Shown: positions 24,216 through 38,204 of the stretch, in pieces
How positions within the stretch are numbered: position 1 is the stretch's first letter
Layout of the letters: each line of letters starts with the position of its first letter
Source: Siniperca chuatsi
Taxonomy: Eukaryota > Chordata > Actinopteri > Centrarchiformes > Sinipercidae
DNA length: 64,000 nucleotides
Direction of reading: 5' to 3'
NCBI RefSeq assembly: GCF_020085105.1
Contig: NC_058044.1
Location: 27,594,206 to 27,658,205 of the forward strand
Position numbers and translations under genes: made by a program
Notes under the pieces: generated by a model
The model's input: only the letters and a program-made list of their open reading frames with translations
The model's database searches: none
What the model was told of the DNA's origin: nothing

Positions 24216-24521
24216 AACCATTCTTAAATTCCTAATCCACCATTAAACTGCAAATTACTAAAGAATTAAACAGGCAAATAGATAGAAGCATTTGAATGAG
24301 TCAAATAAAGAACACCAACTGTTTCTATGTTGGCTTGAGGCTTAAGATTGAGCCACAAAAGATACAGTTTATCCATTAAACTACAAAGGGATTCAGCTCA
24401 TGTAATGCAGTCATTTTGACAGAATTTTCACAGAATGAAAATAGACCGCGGCGGTGACGGCAGAAGGTGAGGGGCTGGGAGTGCGCTGGGAGGGCGACGG
24501 GAAACCGGCGGGGAGTCTCAC

Positions 24522-24600
24522 CTCTAGTCCGAGAACTCTCAAAAGGCCCGTGTACATCAGACAAGGCCAAGCATGCCAAATGTGACATGAGGGCGGGATC
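24522..24600 (-). promoter_or_regulatory. Possible first exon and promoter of the nat8l-like gene
   Basis: A GC-rich, CpG-bearing patch (24430-24560) in otherwise AT-rich DNA. On the minus strand a good donor (GGACTAGAG then GTGAGACT) ends at 24522, a GC box-like CCCGCCC lies near 24590-24600 and a TATA-like AAATATAGAA lies near 24610. It is about 1.4 kb upstream of the first coding exon. The match is suggestive only: no acceptor of normal quality is seen before that exon. Confidence 0.35.
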
Positions 24601-25429
24601 AGTTGGATTCTATATTTAACTGTGATGACGCCTTTTGGTTGTGATGCATGTGAAATGATACAGACACAAATGTTGGAGTGGAGGAAGGCAGGAATGAAAG
24701 GCTAAAATAAGAGCAAGAGACTGGGCTGTCAAACCTTTGATAAAGGATCATCACCTGTAACCATCTCAGTGTGATCTGAATGACGGAGCTCATTCCTTCA
24801 GTCTGACAGGCACTTCTTAAAAAAGTTAGAAGACACTTTCACACTTTTACATGCAAATGAGTAACACATCACAGCGCATCTTAACAAACCCTTTCCTACA
24901 CTGGTAAATCAGAAACATAATTATATGTTACAAGCAAAACTAATAAACACAAAGCCACAGCTCTCAGTAATGTCAAACTTGAACTCACTAATGAAACAAA
25001 CCTTGAATAGATTTTACATTTTTCACTCAAAAACACAAACCACAAACACAAATACACCCACACACACGGTCTTCATCTTCATCTCTCATTGCCTTTAACA
25101 ATATACATACTATGAGCAAGCACATGCTGCCTCCCACTCACTAACACTCACTTTTCCTATGATATGATTAGTATCATCTTAGGATCACAGTTGTTGTAAT
25201 TTATTTAACCCTCTTGTTCTATAATGTACTCTCCTTAGCCTGTATGCAAATAAACTACAATAAAAAATACATTTAAAATCTATTTAAAATATGACAGACT
25301 CAGTTATGAAGAGACTGAGTAAAATTATTGTCCTGACAAAACTGACTATATAAACGATCTTGTTCTGTAAATTAGCTCCTTGTTAGCTTATTACTAGCCA
25401 ATTGGCCTCAGGAGAGCATTGTTAATGGT

Positions 25430-25585
25430 ATGGTTTGACATTTTGGGAAATGCGTTAATTCACTTTCTTGCTGAGAATTTAATGAGAAGATTGGTAACAT
25501 CCTGTTGGCATTAACTACAGAGCTGAAGCCAGGAGGCAATCAAGTTAGCTTAGTTGAGCTTAGCGTAAAGCCTGGGAAAAGTGAA
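25430..25585 (+). repeat. Common perciform dispersed repeat, copy 1
   Basis: TTGACATTTTGGGAAATGCG, GAGAAGATTGGTAACATCCT and TTAGCTTAGTTGAGCTTAGC match a well-known fish repeat. A better copy lies at 58668-58885. No coding capacity. Confidence 0.65.
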
Positions 25586-25589
25586 TAAG

Positions 25590-28290
25590 CGTATTTTTCA
25601 AAATGTCAACTGATTGTTAAAGCCACATATGATAGGTGAGGTCATTCAAGCCTCTCCTCTTATTGGCTGTTTCATGATGTAGCAGTCTATATCATGAAAG
25701 TTAAATTGACATTACTGGTAGCCCCTGCGATTCAGACAGAGTTTCCTGTCAGTTAGTCATTGCATCATCATTCTTTTTTGCTTTTTATCATCTGTGTCTC
25801 TTTATTCCAAGGTCAGACTGACTGAAGAGAGTTTCCTGTGACGTCATTTAAGCCTCTGACTGATTTGCCACACTTTGATCATCCATATCGGGTGATCCCC
25901 GAGACACATTTAGATTTTTTTTCTTATTTGTTTATCCTAGTGTTGCAGTGGCATGAGTGATAGCTTGTTTTTAACCTAATTTAGCTGGTGACTCAGTAAA
26001 CTCAAAAAGCACCCACAGCTAAAGCCATTATACCAGACACATTTTCTTTATGCATTAAAATCTGAACCATGCAAACTGTGCACTGCCATCCATAAAACCT
26101 TCCCACAGAGGATGTAAATACACCATAATTTATATGGACAAAATCTTGTCTAAGCTACCCACACCTTTGAAAAGAGAACATTAAACAGTTTCACTAGTTT
26201 GTCAAAAGGGGCAGTATCCTGCTGGTCCAGGGTGGGGTTTGGCCATTAAGGGGTGTTGGGGGGTTTTCAACAGGGACCATATAGCTGAAGCAATACAGAA
26301 ATGCAGAAAGTGTCTGCCTGATTGAACTCCAAAACAAAATCTTAACAAAGCCTTATTCCCAGGCGATTCAGAAGGTAGTGAACTCTGCAGCCGTTTAAGA
26401 CTTCAGTCATTTATGCTCTGACTGGAAAGGAGAAGAGAGAACTGGACGAGAGCCAGGAACACAGCTTCTTCAGAGTTGCACAAGTTCTCTCACTCACACT
26501 GCAGGGAAACAACTGTCCTTGTTATGTTTGTCAGTGAGTGCTGCACTGAGTCAAATCCCCGGGTGGCCCAGGCTGTTCAGTTTGTGCTGAGTGGGCCACA
26601 GTGTGGAGGCCTCTCTCCTGGTCTGTCATTTCTCTGTTCCCCCGCCATGCCTCTGGTCTAGTTGTGTCTCCTGCTTCCTGGTGAGCATTAGTCACCCTCC
26701 AACTATCTACTGTGCAATCAGAAAGTAATACACAGTGATACGTGTTTGGTGTTTTAATCCCAGCGGAGTAAAACAATATCAATGAGGTTACTTTAACCTT
26801 TACGGATGTTTAAGGGTGTTCACATCCACGAGTGTAGGAGTCGTTATACATAGTCTCAGATTAAGGTCAATGCAGCAGGACAAAGATCCTGAACCAGGAG
26901 ACAGGGCAGAGGTATATATTTTTGGCCAAACAGTAGAATAAATTTGACTGGCCAGTCAGTCACCTGACCACAATCCAATTGATCATGTGTTTCACTTGCT
27001 GAACATGTTAACAATAAACATGGTGAAATGTGCCAACAGTTGGCTGCGCATTCTTATAGCAGTCCAGTATTCATGTTAAATGACCTTTCATTAGGCCCTG
27101 CAGCGCGCATCAGACTGTGCAGTCATAAATCTACTGGGCCCTCTGACAGGCGACACCATCGTCTAGTCCTTTAAACTGCCTTTGAATGCTGCCCTCATCC
27201 TAAGGAAAGAGTAGATACTCTGATGCTTGACCCGGCAACATGACTGCGACGTTCCACTTGTCTTACAAATAGCCAGTAATTAGTGAGGAAGAATACACAT
27301 TTTAACCAACACAGACTTGATAATAAGCATACTATTCTTTCTTATATTCTATTGATAACGATCAAATGTTTTGAACCACAGTGTAACAATTCTCTGCGAT
27401 AGTGATAAAAAAGCATCGTCTGGGAACTGCTTCCTACGCCTTCCTGTTTTAACCCATTGATTTTATCACTCCCTCTGTCATTGTAAACTGTATGCAAAAC
27501 TGCCTTACCCACTGATCACAACTGTATTTCCGTACTGTCTGATGAGCACTAACCTTTTGGCCCACTGTACTAATGGGATTTCCTGCCATTGTTCTTGGTT
27601 GGCTGATTTTCTCAGACACAATCTCTTTGTGAGCTCACTGCATACCAGTATACCATTATACTCTCCACTACAGCAAACGTCTGAACAGGACTTTGAATGA
27701 ATTTGAATGAATTTTCTTCAACACTAGAAGCCCCTCTGCTTTGAGAAACGTTTCCATGGATGATACATGTCTCTTGACCTGTTTTACAAAAGGGAAAAAA
27801 ATTATTTCAATATGAAGTTGTGTGTGAGTGTACAGGGGCATCAGGTGGGCACCCTCTCAGTAACTGCTGTTTCATTAAGTTGGGCCCACAACACCGAGAA
27901 GGCTCAACAGTGTGTGTTCCAGCGTCCCACAACCACCCCCTTCTTTACCTGCACCCACACACCCAACACAGCCCTCCGAAGCAAAGCCACCACTGTTTGA
28001 CTAACATCAGTCTCCGAGCCACCGAGCATAAGTCTGGCAGATCATCATCAGGAATGATACAGTGTCTGCTAGTGTCTGCGTGTTGTAGTAAATCTGATGA
28101 CTTTATTTAAGTTTATATAAACGTGTCCAATTACTTTTCGGTGTATGAAAAGGACTGCAATCCACATAGGTGACGCTAGGGTGAGGCTAAACGGAGCTAA
28201 AGCCCCACCAAGAAATTAACACTGGATTAGCACTGCAAGAGAAAAATTTAAGAAACAACAGTAAAACAGAAAGATGAGTATAAAATGACT
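25590..28290. other. Non-coding interval, no gene recognised
   Basis: Mixed-composition DNA. A TGACGTCA octamer (CRE type) lies near 25840. No splice-bounded ORF, tRNA-like fold or transposon end was found. Confidence 0.45.
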
Positions 28291-29401
28291 GGTGACTGTG
28301 GTGCCACCTCAGTCATCACCAGTACAACAGAACAGAACGTACCCGAGGATGACAGAAGAGAAGAAAAAAGGAGAGAAAACAGGGTGAGGCAGGAGGGAGT
28401 TGGAGAGAGAGAGAGACAAAGAGGTGGAAAGATGTTGGGAAGAACACAAAGTTTCATTCTGTGCTGCAGAATACAAAAGAGAGGGGTGATTAGGAGAAAA
28501 TAGGTGGAGAGGCTCTGTGTGAGTCCAGAAAACGTGGACTGGAGAGAAAGAAGGGGGCAGCAATCTGCAGGGGGCCGGCTTCATGGAGGGTGAACGCTTT
28601 GGTTAAAGCTTGTGATGTAGCTGGTCTGTGACAGTTGATGCACAGAGGGAAATAAGGACGCAGAGGAGTGGGAACTGCGGGTAGGAGGACTAATTTATTG
28701 GTGCTGTATCATGATTATATGAGATAGAGAGATCAGACATGCCCACCCCCTTAGTTTCCAGAAATATTTTCTCTGAGCTTTTTAGCCTCTGGGAGTTCTG
28801 AACATTAGCCAAATGAATTTACCGTGGGACACACCACTGCTTCCTCAAGATCATAAAATAGTCATGTATGCAGAGTTTAATTCTGAACCACTTTGGGAGG
28901 AAATGTATTATCCTTCAGAATTTTTAAAGTTGTCTATCCATGTCATGCCTCACATGCAGGCTTCTCAGCTTTTGCAGCAACAGGCAGTTTGTCCTGGTCC
29001 ATCCTGAGGTGGTCCCAGGCCAGCTGGGAGGTACATTGCCCATAAAGGCCCTGAATTTCTCAATTAGCCTCTCATTATGAGCGACAAGGCTCTACAGCCC
29101 ATGAAGAATTTTCTGCCGAAGTTTAAACAGTGTCACGTACTGCACACATCAGGATTTAGCAACATTTGAAAAAAAAAATGTGAAGACAGTCCTTGTGTTG
29201 TTTGCTTATGCACTGTAAATCAAATCTGATCAAACCACACCAGTTTTTGAGTGTTAAACTCTTATTAGATAATACGTAAGGATTTGTTTTTGCTTTAACT
29301 CAGATTGTTGTGTATTTAGTCAGGAACATGTTGTTAAGAAATGCTTTGCTCTCAAGTTTTCAGGGGCTCAGAAACTTTCATGGTACTTCTGTGTTAAGGG
29401 G

Positions 29402-29600
29402 TTACGCCCTACCAACAACGGCTACGTACAAAGGCCCGTTACATGTAGCTTTGCCAAAGGCCACGCTGTAGCTCATGCGCGCCTCATCAAAAATGTAACC
29501 ACACGTCAGAACTACAGCGGCTATGAAGATACCACATGACCGCAAGAACAGAGACTGGTCAGCTTGTGTTTTCTTCCACAGGTTGAGGCCGGTGGAGACT
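29402..29600 (-). CDS. Unassigned exon-like ORF with one hydrophobic segment
   Basis: On the minus strand a good acceptor (TCTTCACTCCCAG) near 29601 opens a frame of about 66 residues, TGLNLWKKTQADQSLFLRSC, then a hydrophobic run GIFIAAVVLTCGYIF, then DEARMSYSVAFGKATC, ending in TAA at 29402-29404. Codon use looks ordinary and the reading is undisturbed, but I do not recognise the family and see no partner exon upstream. It could be the last exon of an unnamed gene, a pseudogene piece or chance. Confidence 0.3.
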
Positions 29601-29619
29601 GGGAGTGAAGACAATATGA

Positions 29620-32600
29620 AGCAATTTTTTTAAAAAACGCATTCATCTTCTTTTCAGTATCTCACATCTAGAAGCCATCTCTATTGCAAACCTTCTGCTC
29701 ACCACAGTTGGCGCTCTCTATCACAGTGAATGAAACAATGTAAATACGGCAACTGCGCGGAATAGTCTCATGTTAGACATGTGGATCACGCAGAACATTG
29801 ATACAGTATGTGTTGATATGCACATACAGTCATTATTATATACACACAAACTAAAAAAAATGGAAAGAAAAAGAAAGAAAAGGAAGATAACTCCCCTTCA
29901 ACTTTCTCAAGAGCAACAAGAGCGAGTAAAGTTCACACTGACTATGGTCACTTCCCAAGTAAAAGAGGAAGGGATACCAAAGTTTTTCTTTTCAAAGCAT
30001 ATCTGAAGTATAAAGTATTGGTCATTCTGTAAGCCACTGCTTCACTGTAGGCTTGAGAATTAGTTTTTAGCTGCATTATCTCATAAGAGATCACTTTCTG
30101 TTTAAACTGAATGAATTGTGTTGTGTTCTCAGAAGCTCTCATTTAATCTAAAAATGAGTTCTGGTTCTGAAACACAACACACACAACTTTGCTTTGAAAG
30201 ACAAATGTCCCAATGCCGTGTGACTTTAATGGTCAGAATTCAGAGAGCAGTGGGGCTTGAAACTGTCTTGCAATTTGCTCATGAAGACTTGTGACTTGAC
30301 GTGGACTTGTCCCAAAAGACTTAAAAACAGCTCTGATCGGCACTACTACTTTGGGTACAATCTACTGGGAGTCAGATTACTAGGAGGTGACTAACCATAT
30401 CACACTCACTACGAGTTCAGTAACAGAGTTCAGCGTGAGGTGATATGGAAGAGGCTCGAATAATTCCGTGAGGTGTGAAAAGAGCGTTGCAGTGAAAAAG
30501 GAAGATAAGGAAGAAAGGTCAGACTAGCAGGTGCTAAGTACCTTTCCTGTATTCGATCGCTTGGAAAGTAAATGGAATGTGCAAACTATCACTTGTGGTG
30601 TTTTCTCTCTGTCTCTCTTCTGTTCTTCACACTCCTTGCTGCCCTTCAGTCTGTCTTTGTTCCCCTTCGTGCCCTGCCCTCTCTTCTCTTCAGCCCATCG
30701 CTGTTGTTCTCTCCCCTTCCTCCTCCGATTCTCTCTCTATCATCTCACTTTGAATGACAACCTGACAGATGATGTCAGAATCCATCTGAGACATCTGTAT
30801 GCGAGTGCGTCCATCTGTTTGCTGTGTGTTTGTGCTGGTACATGTTTGCATATGCGTGTGTTCACTACACTCAGCCCTCTGTGTGAAGTGTTTTTCTTGC
30901 GTACATCAATATTTCTGTAAAAGGGTAGAATTGTGCAAAAATATATTTGCAGGGGGAACAGGATCACAGCAGAGTTTGTGACGCACTCACCTCCTCAGAA
31001 ATACTGAAATACACACTGAAATGCAAATGCTTATGTCTTGGAAAACATGCAGATATATTGGAGCCATCTGGTTGAGAAAATGTGGCGAGCCCATGCTGCT
31101 CATTCACGTATATCTTTTGTTTGCGTGTTTGTAGGTGTGCATGTGTGCGAGCATGCATGTGCGTGGATCCCGCTTGTGTGATGCTATGAGGAACGTCTGT
31201 CTCCCAGTGGGCCTCTCTCAAGGCGTACCAGCAACGCCAAGCACTGCCAACGAGGGTGCGCACGCACGTGTGTGTAAGCCTCCCAAATGTTCTCGGCAGC
31301 GAAGAGATCCAAGTACATTACTCAAACGTCACACCTCTTCTGTTGCTATCTTTCTGTCTCCCTCTCTTTCGCACAAATTCTCATTTTCATCTCATTCTGT
31401 CAACAGCAAGCTCTGTTCTACACCCCATATTGGCGTCAGTGACCTTTCACCTTTTTCAGTCTTTTTGCTACTCATAGTGAGTGACAGCCTCTGCTCACTA
31501 TCTATTTGCAGGTCTCTTCTATATTGTCTGACATGATCATGCATGTGTATCTGTTGTAGGTGGCATAATGACGTCACACACCACGTCCTCGGATACTACC
31601 ATAGAGATAAAGTGTAAAATCCTCAAGATCATGAGCCTTAGTAAGGTGCTGTTTTTTGTTTTGAGTTCCATTCTATTGTAAAGATGTTACTTTTAATTTA
31701 TCCCCAACTTGTGTCCATATGTTCTTGTATATATATTAATTAATCTGCATATTTGCGTATTTCCACACTTAACTTAGAAATAACATACATTACACTAACA
31801 ACAACAGCGCTTTCATGGCTGCACAGTCTTTGTGTCACGGCTTGTTGAAGCAACCGACTTGTGTTCTCATCTCTTTGATATGGAAAATATTTCGATTCCT
31901 ACTGGCTGTGAAAAAGAACAAAAGGACAATAACAGATATGTGTACAAAGGGCTTTTTTGAAGAAGAAATGTAAGAGAATAATGTGAATAATTTAAAAAAG
32001 AAAACATGAGTAAACAGAAATTTAGAAACTGGGCATAGACGGAATTCAGTCACAGCTCCAGATCGAATAGACGGGCAGACAAATTGGAGAATAGAAGTGA
32101 CACATTTCTAGTTAAACATTAACACATAAAAGGGTGAACCCCATTCACATTGCTTATGTGCATGAGAAAGTGAAGAATAGTTTGCATGTTTGTGAATATG
32201 TGTGTGTTTGTGTGTGTGTGCGAGGGAGAGAAAGAAAGAGAAAGGGATGGAGGCCCAGCAGGTGGAGGCAAGTTGTGATAAAGTAGTGACGCACTTGAAC
32301 AAGGTTGCTGCAAACAGCCCCCTCCCCATCTCTGCTTTGCTCCCTCTCTTCTCATGAATATCCATCTATTCAACATACTGTAGCTTCCTCCGACATGTTC
32401 ACGTCCCGCCTCCCACTGTGTCTGATGGTTGAGTGACATGGACATCATCCAATCGAACCCACACAGTTTATATGTAATCTACGAAGAAGGTGCGTCATGG
32501 AATTTTTCTGCCACACAAAAGCTTGGAGACCAATAGGAATGTGAAGGATGAGCTGTCTGATGTACTGGTTTCATCCTTATATAGACATAACAAGCTGTGA

Positions 32601-32790
32601 TTCCACCGAGCGAGCTCCGTGCCACAGAGTGTGATCTGTGTGTGTGTGTGTGTGTGTGTTTGCAGTGTGAGTCTGTGACTTTTGTATGTAACAGCTTTCT
32701 GATTGCTTTGTTGTCGGTTTCCTCTGAATGAAGTCTGTTACAAACATATTGATGGACAAAGTGAAATTTGCACATAAGTAAGGATTTGGT
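29620..32790. other. Non-coding interval, CT-rich patches
   Basis: Holds pyrimidine-rich low-complexity DNA (30600-30760, 31350-31530), a CRE-type TGACGTCA near 31568 and a (TG)n run at 32637-32659. The ORFs here are low complexity and show no domain. Confidence 0.4.
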
Positions 32791-32796
32791 CCCATA

Positions 32797-32798
<2 letters not shown>

Positions 32799-32833
<35 letters not shown>
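32799..32833. repeat. (TA)n microsatellite
   Basis: About 35 bp of TA dinucleotides. Confidence 0.9.
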
Positions 32834-32838
<5 letters not shown>

Positions 32839-33189
32839 GAAGATTTATGCCTCCCCAGAAAACTGTGCATGAGCAAACTATACATCTTCCTTTGTATACC
32901 AAATAACAGTTTGTATATTTACCTGCCTGCCCAATAAGTCTACGAAGGATTCAAAGTTTCCATGACAACAACTAACTCAAATGCTAAAGTGTTAACTGCT
33001 ACAAATGAACTAATTAAATATCAGCAGTAATTTGAAAGAGGCAAAAACAAACCATTAAGCTGCAGAACTGCTGTCGGAGCCGTTAAAGACCACCCTTTTT
33101 TAACGGTTGCGTTCATCAGGATTGTGTACATACATCACAGGATACATGCAGCCATTGAACTCCAAGATATAGCCCAAAAAAAATAATTC

Positions 33190-33830
33190 TCTCTTATCCC
33201 TAGTGTATCTAGCCATGCATAGTTTTGGTTTTATACGGCGGGATTTTGAGATATCCACCTCTAGAATGGAGGTGAATGGCAATGAAAAATTCATTAGCAT
33301 TGTGTTTTATCAAAAACAATATCCTGGTCACTCTGGACAATCCATTAACCTCACTGTGAGCAGTTTTCATTGGAACTACTTTCTACTAAACAAACAGTGC
33401 CTATTAAACACAGTCCACTGTGGATTATCAACAATTATTGGATGAAACTTGATACACACATTCGTGCCCCCTCAGGATGAATTGTAATAACTTTGATGAT
33501 CCCTTAACTTTTCCTATAGCGCTTACATCAGGTCAAAATATCATATACTCTGGTTTATGACCAAATACCTGAAAAACTAATGACATTCCCATCAGCCTCA
33601 GCTGTACTTTGTGTTTAATGCTAATTAGCAAATGTTAGCATGCTAACACACTAAACTAAGGTGGTGAACATGTTAAACATTACCTGCTAAACATCAGCAT
33701 GTTAGCATTTTCATTGTGGGCGTGTTAACATGCTGATGTTGACCCCGTAGCATTTAGCTTAAGGCATTGCTGTACCTAGGTACAGCCTCACAGAGCCACT
33801 AGCATGGCTGTAGACCCTCTGCAGTTCAGA
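33190..33830 (+). repeat. Common teleost dispersed repeat
   Basis: Contains GATTTTGAGATATCCACCTC, TGGTTTATGACCAAATACCT, GCTAATTAGCAAATGTTAGC, ATGCTAACACACTAAACTAA and CTCACAGAGCCACTAGCATG in the order seen in a widespread perciform repeat. Rich in TTAGCATGCTAA-type palindromes. No ORF. Confidence 0.7.
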
Positions 33831-34485
33831 GGGAAGAGAGAATTTTGTCCTAAAAAGGCTGTAACTTTGGAAAATACCCACTTGATTTGACAACAAATCA
33901 GAACAGGAGGACTGATTACAGCGACCAATAACCTTTGTGATGTACATACTGTATGGGCATGTCAGTACTGTATTAGGTTTAAACAATGTGAACCTAACCT
34001 TTAATAGTGCTTTCATGTGCACAACTCATGTTCATTACATTTTCAAGTTCTCTTTACTTTTAGGCAGAAATAATCACATGTACACAATAGTTTGGGGTAT
34101 ATGTGTGTGTGGATAATATCACTACATCAAGCTAACCATGTTTTAATTTTTTTTTTTACAATAATTGTAACGATAATCTTTTATCTACAGGTGGTGCTCA
34201 ACAATGCTAATAATCATTATTATTTAATTACTGTTGGTGTTTTTGATTATATGCTGTCAGCATATTGCAGGAGCAGGTGCTGTGAGCAGGTTTGTTTATG
34301 GTGTCATATGGTGTCATGGATTGTTGGTGAATAGTAATGTAGTAAAGTTTACACTGCTTGTGCTCTGTTTTCATCTCCACGCTTCCTGTTCTCTATCTTT
34401 CTCAGATGAATAGGTGCACAGTTGAGAAAGCTGGACAACTGCCTGGAGGACTTGCACAATGGCAAGTGTGTCTGTGTGTCCACGT

Positions 34486-34489
<4 letters not shown>

Positions 34490-34534
<45 letters not shown>

Positions 34535-34571
34535 CGTGTGCATGTGTGCGTGTGTGTGTGTGTGTGTGTGT
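34490..34571. repeat. (TG)n microsatellite
   Basis: About 80 bp of TG with a few C substitutions. The long ORFs covering it on both strands are artefacts. Confidence 0.95.
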
Positions 34572-35111
34572 GGGTGAGTGTGTATGTGCGCTTTGATTGC
34601 TTTGGGTGTTTGAGTGGACAATCGCCAAGACATAGAATGAAACGCCCCCACAAAAAAACATTTTGTTAAAACGAGTATGAATTTATTCTTTCTTTATGCT
34701 GCATCTTTCAACAACATCTTTTTTTCTTTTACAATAAAAATAAATAACAAATAAGCCAATCTGTCTTATAGAATTATTTCTTTCTCAGATACAAAACACA
34801 GAACATGCAAACTGACAAACTGAACAAGGAAACTGGGGGAAATGGTATAACTGGCACTTTGGTCGTCTGACAGTGACCTCATTGTCATGGCCACTGAAGA
34901 GCACCCGGGCTCAGTTTGACCTCCTCCACGAGACTCAATAAGAGACTAAACTGCGAGATGACACTGAATATTTCCCCAAATCAGTCTTAATTAAAAGACA
35001 AAAAGTCTCAAAGAGGCAGTCGTTTTTCTGTAACTCTCAGAACCAGATAGAGGAAAAAAGATTGTGTGAGGTTGTGTCTGTTGAAGCAAGGCTAACTGGC
35101 TTTGTGAGTGG

Positions 35112-35211
<100 letters not shown>

Positions 35212-35214
35212 CTC

Positions 35215-37165
35215 TTTAACATTACCTCCTAGTCTTTCACTACTACTACATCTTGGCCTTGCCCTCGTCACTGCAGTATAGGATGAGAAGAGCTTTAGGA
35301 AAACGGTGGGCACTATACATCAGCACACTATCAGCTCGCCTACGGTATCTTGCTTCCTACACTGCTGAAGAAGAACGAGTGGATGCCTATATTTGGTATT
35401 TCTCCTCCCTTATTTCGCACTACTTCCGCTTCTCGCTCAGAACATTTCTTCTCCTTACTTTTGCCGCCTCAGCATTAACAATTCCCTGTAAGTTTGACTT
35501 TTAAGCCCACTCTTCTAGCACTTCACATCGTCTCCATCAGTCTGTCTGCATGTCAGTGTGTCAGTCTTAATTTATCTCCAGCTCTGACAGTCACCAGACT
35601 CTCTCATTGCTCTCTTGGTGTATTTACAAATCAGCCAATTTGCACCTCGTCTGTCCATCTGGCATCGTCCACCGATGAGTCAGTGGAGTGACAAACCTAG
35701 TGACGCATTTGCCTTTTGCAGTGGTGCCAGCTTGTGAATCCATTCATCCTCATTTATCCACACACACACACACAGACAGATGCCCATCACAGCCAGAGCC
35801 ATTCTGAGCGGCCTCTTGCTGTAACATCTAGGTCCATGTGGTCAGTCGTTTTAGTCCACTATAGTCAGATTTAGTCACAGTTTAGTCACACAGCGGCAAT
35901 CCGCTACTTTTAGTTGAACCTTTGTTTTTGTTTTTAGATGTTTTGTCTGTTGTATGTGCTTTTGCGTTCAACACAAAATCCCTTTTTTAAAATTAAATTC
36001 TGCAAATGATGCCCAAAGAAAAGCATGAGACAGCATGATTCAGGAAATATTCGGTGTATCTTTTTATCAAGATCTTCATCTGCATCCAAGTCAACAATCT
36101 TTACACATTATATCAATATGTCACAGAAAGACATCCAAAAACTAAAATCTCTGGCTTCCTGACAGGAAGCATTATTTCCTTGTGGTTGTCGCAAACAACA
36201 CCATATTTACAGAAAATGGTGGATGGTATGAGTTGGATGGATGGAACAACTACCAATGAGTGGATTTATTACTTTTCTCCTGCAATTTGCTGCTTCTACC
36301 GCCAGCACTGTCCTTCAGAGCGTCCGCGCTGTATTCTCGCTGCTTCTTTTCTTATTGCTGCATGAACACTGACCCCCTCCTCCCTCCTTTTTCCTCTTCC
36401 TTTTTCTAATCCTGTTTCTTTAAAAAAAATCCCCTCCTCTCCTCTCCCTGTCACTGTCCTTGTAACCCTTCCTTCGTCGTTGACATGCCTGCATTCCTCT
36501 CTCTTTCTTTTCCCTCCCTCCCAGCTTCACAGTATATTTTCCTCTCTTCTCTCTCTCTTAGTAAACTCTCAGCCTCACTGTGCATCGTGCTCTGTCCTGT
36601 AGAAGTATTTCTCAGATCAAAATGAAAGCATTTGCTGGATCAATTTGAACACTCACAAAAATACATACCTATTTACATGACACTTTAAGTGGTTACAGTA
36701 TTGTCATTACTGTGTACCGATTCTAACAGTAATTGTAGTATTTGTAGCAGCCAGTTAATTGGATGCACTAATAGCTCTAGTAGTTCTAACGAAGCTGAAG
36801 TGACAAAATTAACATCATTCACAACTGCTAGCAAATCGCGCTGATATTAGTGATGGACCCAGCCCTCGTAGCCCTGATTGCAGGGAATCATAACATGACA
36901 TCATACAGGTGAGACACAGAAAGCCATACCTGTAGAGTATTGTAGATATATATGACCTTAGCTGAACAACTCTTAGCAGCCCTGAAAAGTGTTAAGCCCT
37001 GTAGGTGGTAGATTCAGAATCTAACCGTCCCCCTATCTCCCTCGCTGTGCCTTGAGGATTGGCTTACAGCAAAGCGGGCAAAGGGGGTGTAGAGAGTCTA
37101 ACAGGGATCCTCACAGCCTTTAAAACAGGCTGGAAGGGGAAGGGGCATGGTACTAAGAGTCAGAT
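35215..37165. other. Downstream of rtn4rl2, no other gene
   Basis: Pyrimidine-rich tracts at 36370-36560 and AT-rich DNA. Part may be the rtn4rl2 3' UTR, since a minus-strand AATAAA occurs near 36266, but the end of the transcript is not provable here. Confidence 0.35.
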
Positions 37166-38147
37166 TCAGCCGAATAGCAGGTGGAGGCTGAGGCAGAGGC
37201 TGAAAACAGAAAGGGCTAGTAGTGAGAGGTAAGAGGGAGAGGAGGATGAGGGAGAGGAGGAAGATGGAGGCAGGTCAAACTCAGGTGGACATTCGAGCTC
37301 GAAGCATCGCAGGGTGACACCTGAGTCCTCGTTGCCGTAGTTTGCCCAGTACTCTTCTGGGTCGAGTTTGGGCAGCGCCAGCTCTTCCTCCCCCAACTCG
37401 TACTTGACTACAGACGTGGTTGTGGATGGGCCTTTCCCGTGCAAACCAGCCTTGACAGTCTCTGAGGATTTCTCAAAGACGCCTTTCGTAGACGACTGGG
37501 GCTTGTTCTTGTGGAACCACCAGCGGGTTTTGGTGCTGAAGGTGGTGGTGGTGGAGCCGGCGATGGAGCCTGGGTCGGGCAGGGGGCAGAGGGCGAAGTC
37601 CATCTCACGAAGGAAGCGGAGGTCCTGGCCACGGCGGGTTGAAGGGGAGGCACAGATCACCTCAGATGAAGACACACGGGCCTCGCGGAACCACTCCCAC
37701 AGGGCGCGGGCCTCGCAGCCGCAGGACCAGGGGTTGGCGTTGAGGCGGAGGAACTCAATGCCCTGCGTGTCCCTCAGGGTCTGACTGGGCAGCTCAGCCA
37801 GGGAGTTGTTGAAGAGGAAGAGCATGGTCAGGCGGCCGAGGTCGCGAAAGGCGCGGCGGTTCACCTGCCTGATGCGGTTGTCGTGGAGGAGAAGGCGGTC
37901 GAGGTTGACCAGGCCGCGGAACACGTTCTCTGAGAGGGTGCGGATACGGTTGCCATGCAGGAAAAGCTGGCTCAGGTTGATGAGGTCAGAAAAGATGTCG
38001 TCCTGCAGGAAGTGGAGATTATTCTCCTGAGGAAGAAAAGAAAAGAAGGAAAGGGGTTTAGCATGAAAAGAACAGACACACTGGGATTTGTAACATTTGT
38101 AACTGGACATTTGTGATGCTGTGAATGTACATGTGTGGGTGGCTGCA

Positions 38148-38204
<57 letters not shown>

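Noticed and set aside
30531-30920. A Ser/Leu/Phe-rich 129-residue ORF
   Set aside because: Comes from pyrimidine-rich DNA; no splice sites or domain support.
37368-38030. Plus-strand ORFs of up to 138 residues opposite rtn4rl2
   Set aside because: Antisense shadows of the GC-rich LRR exon; no domain of their own.
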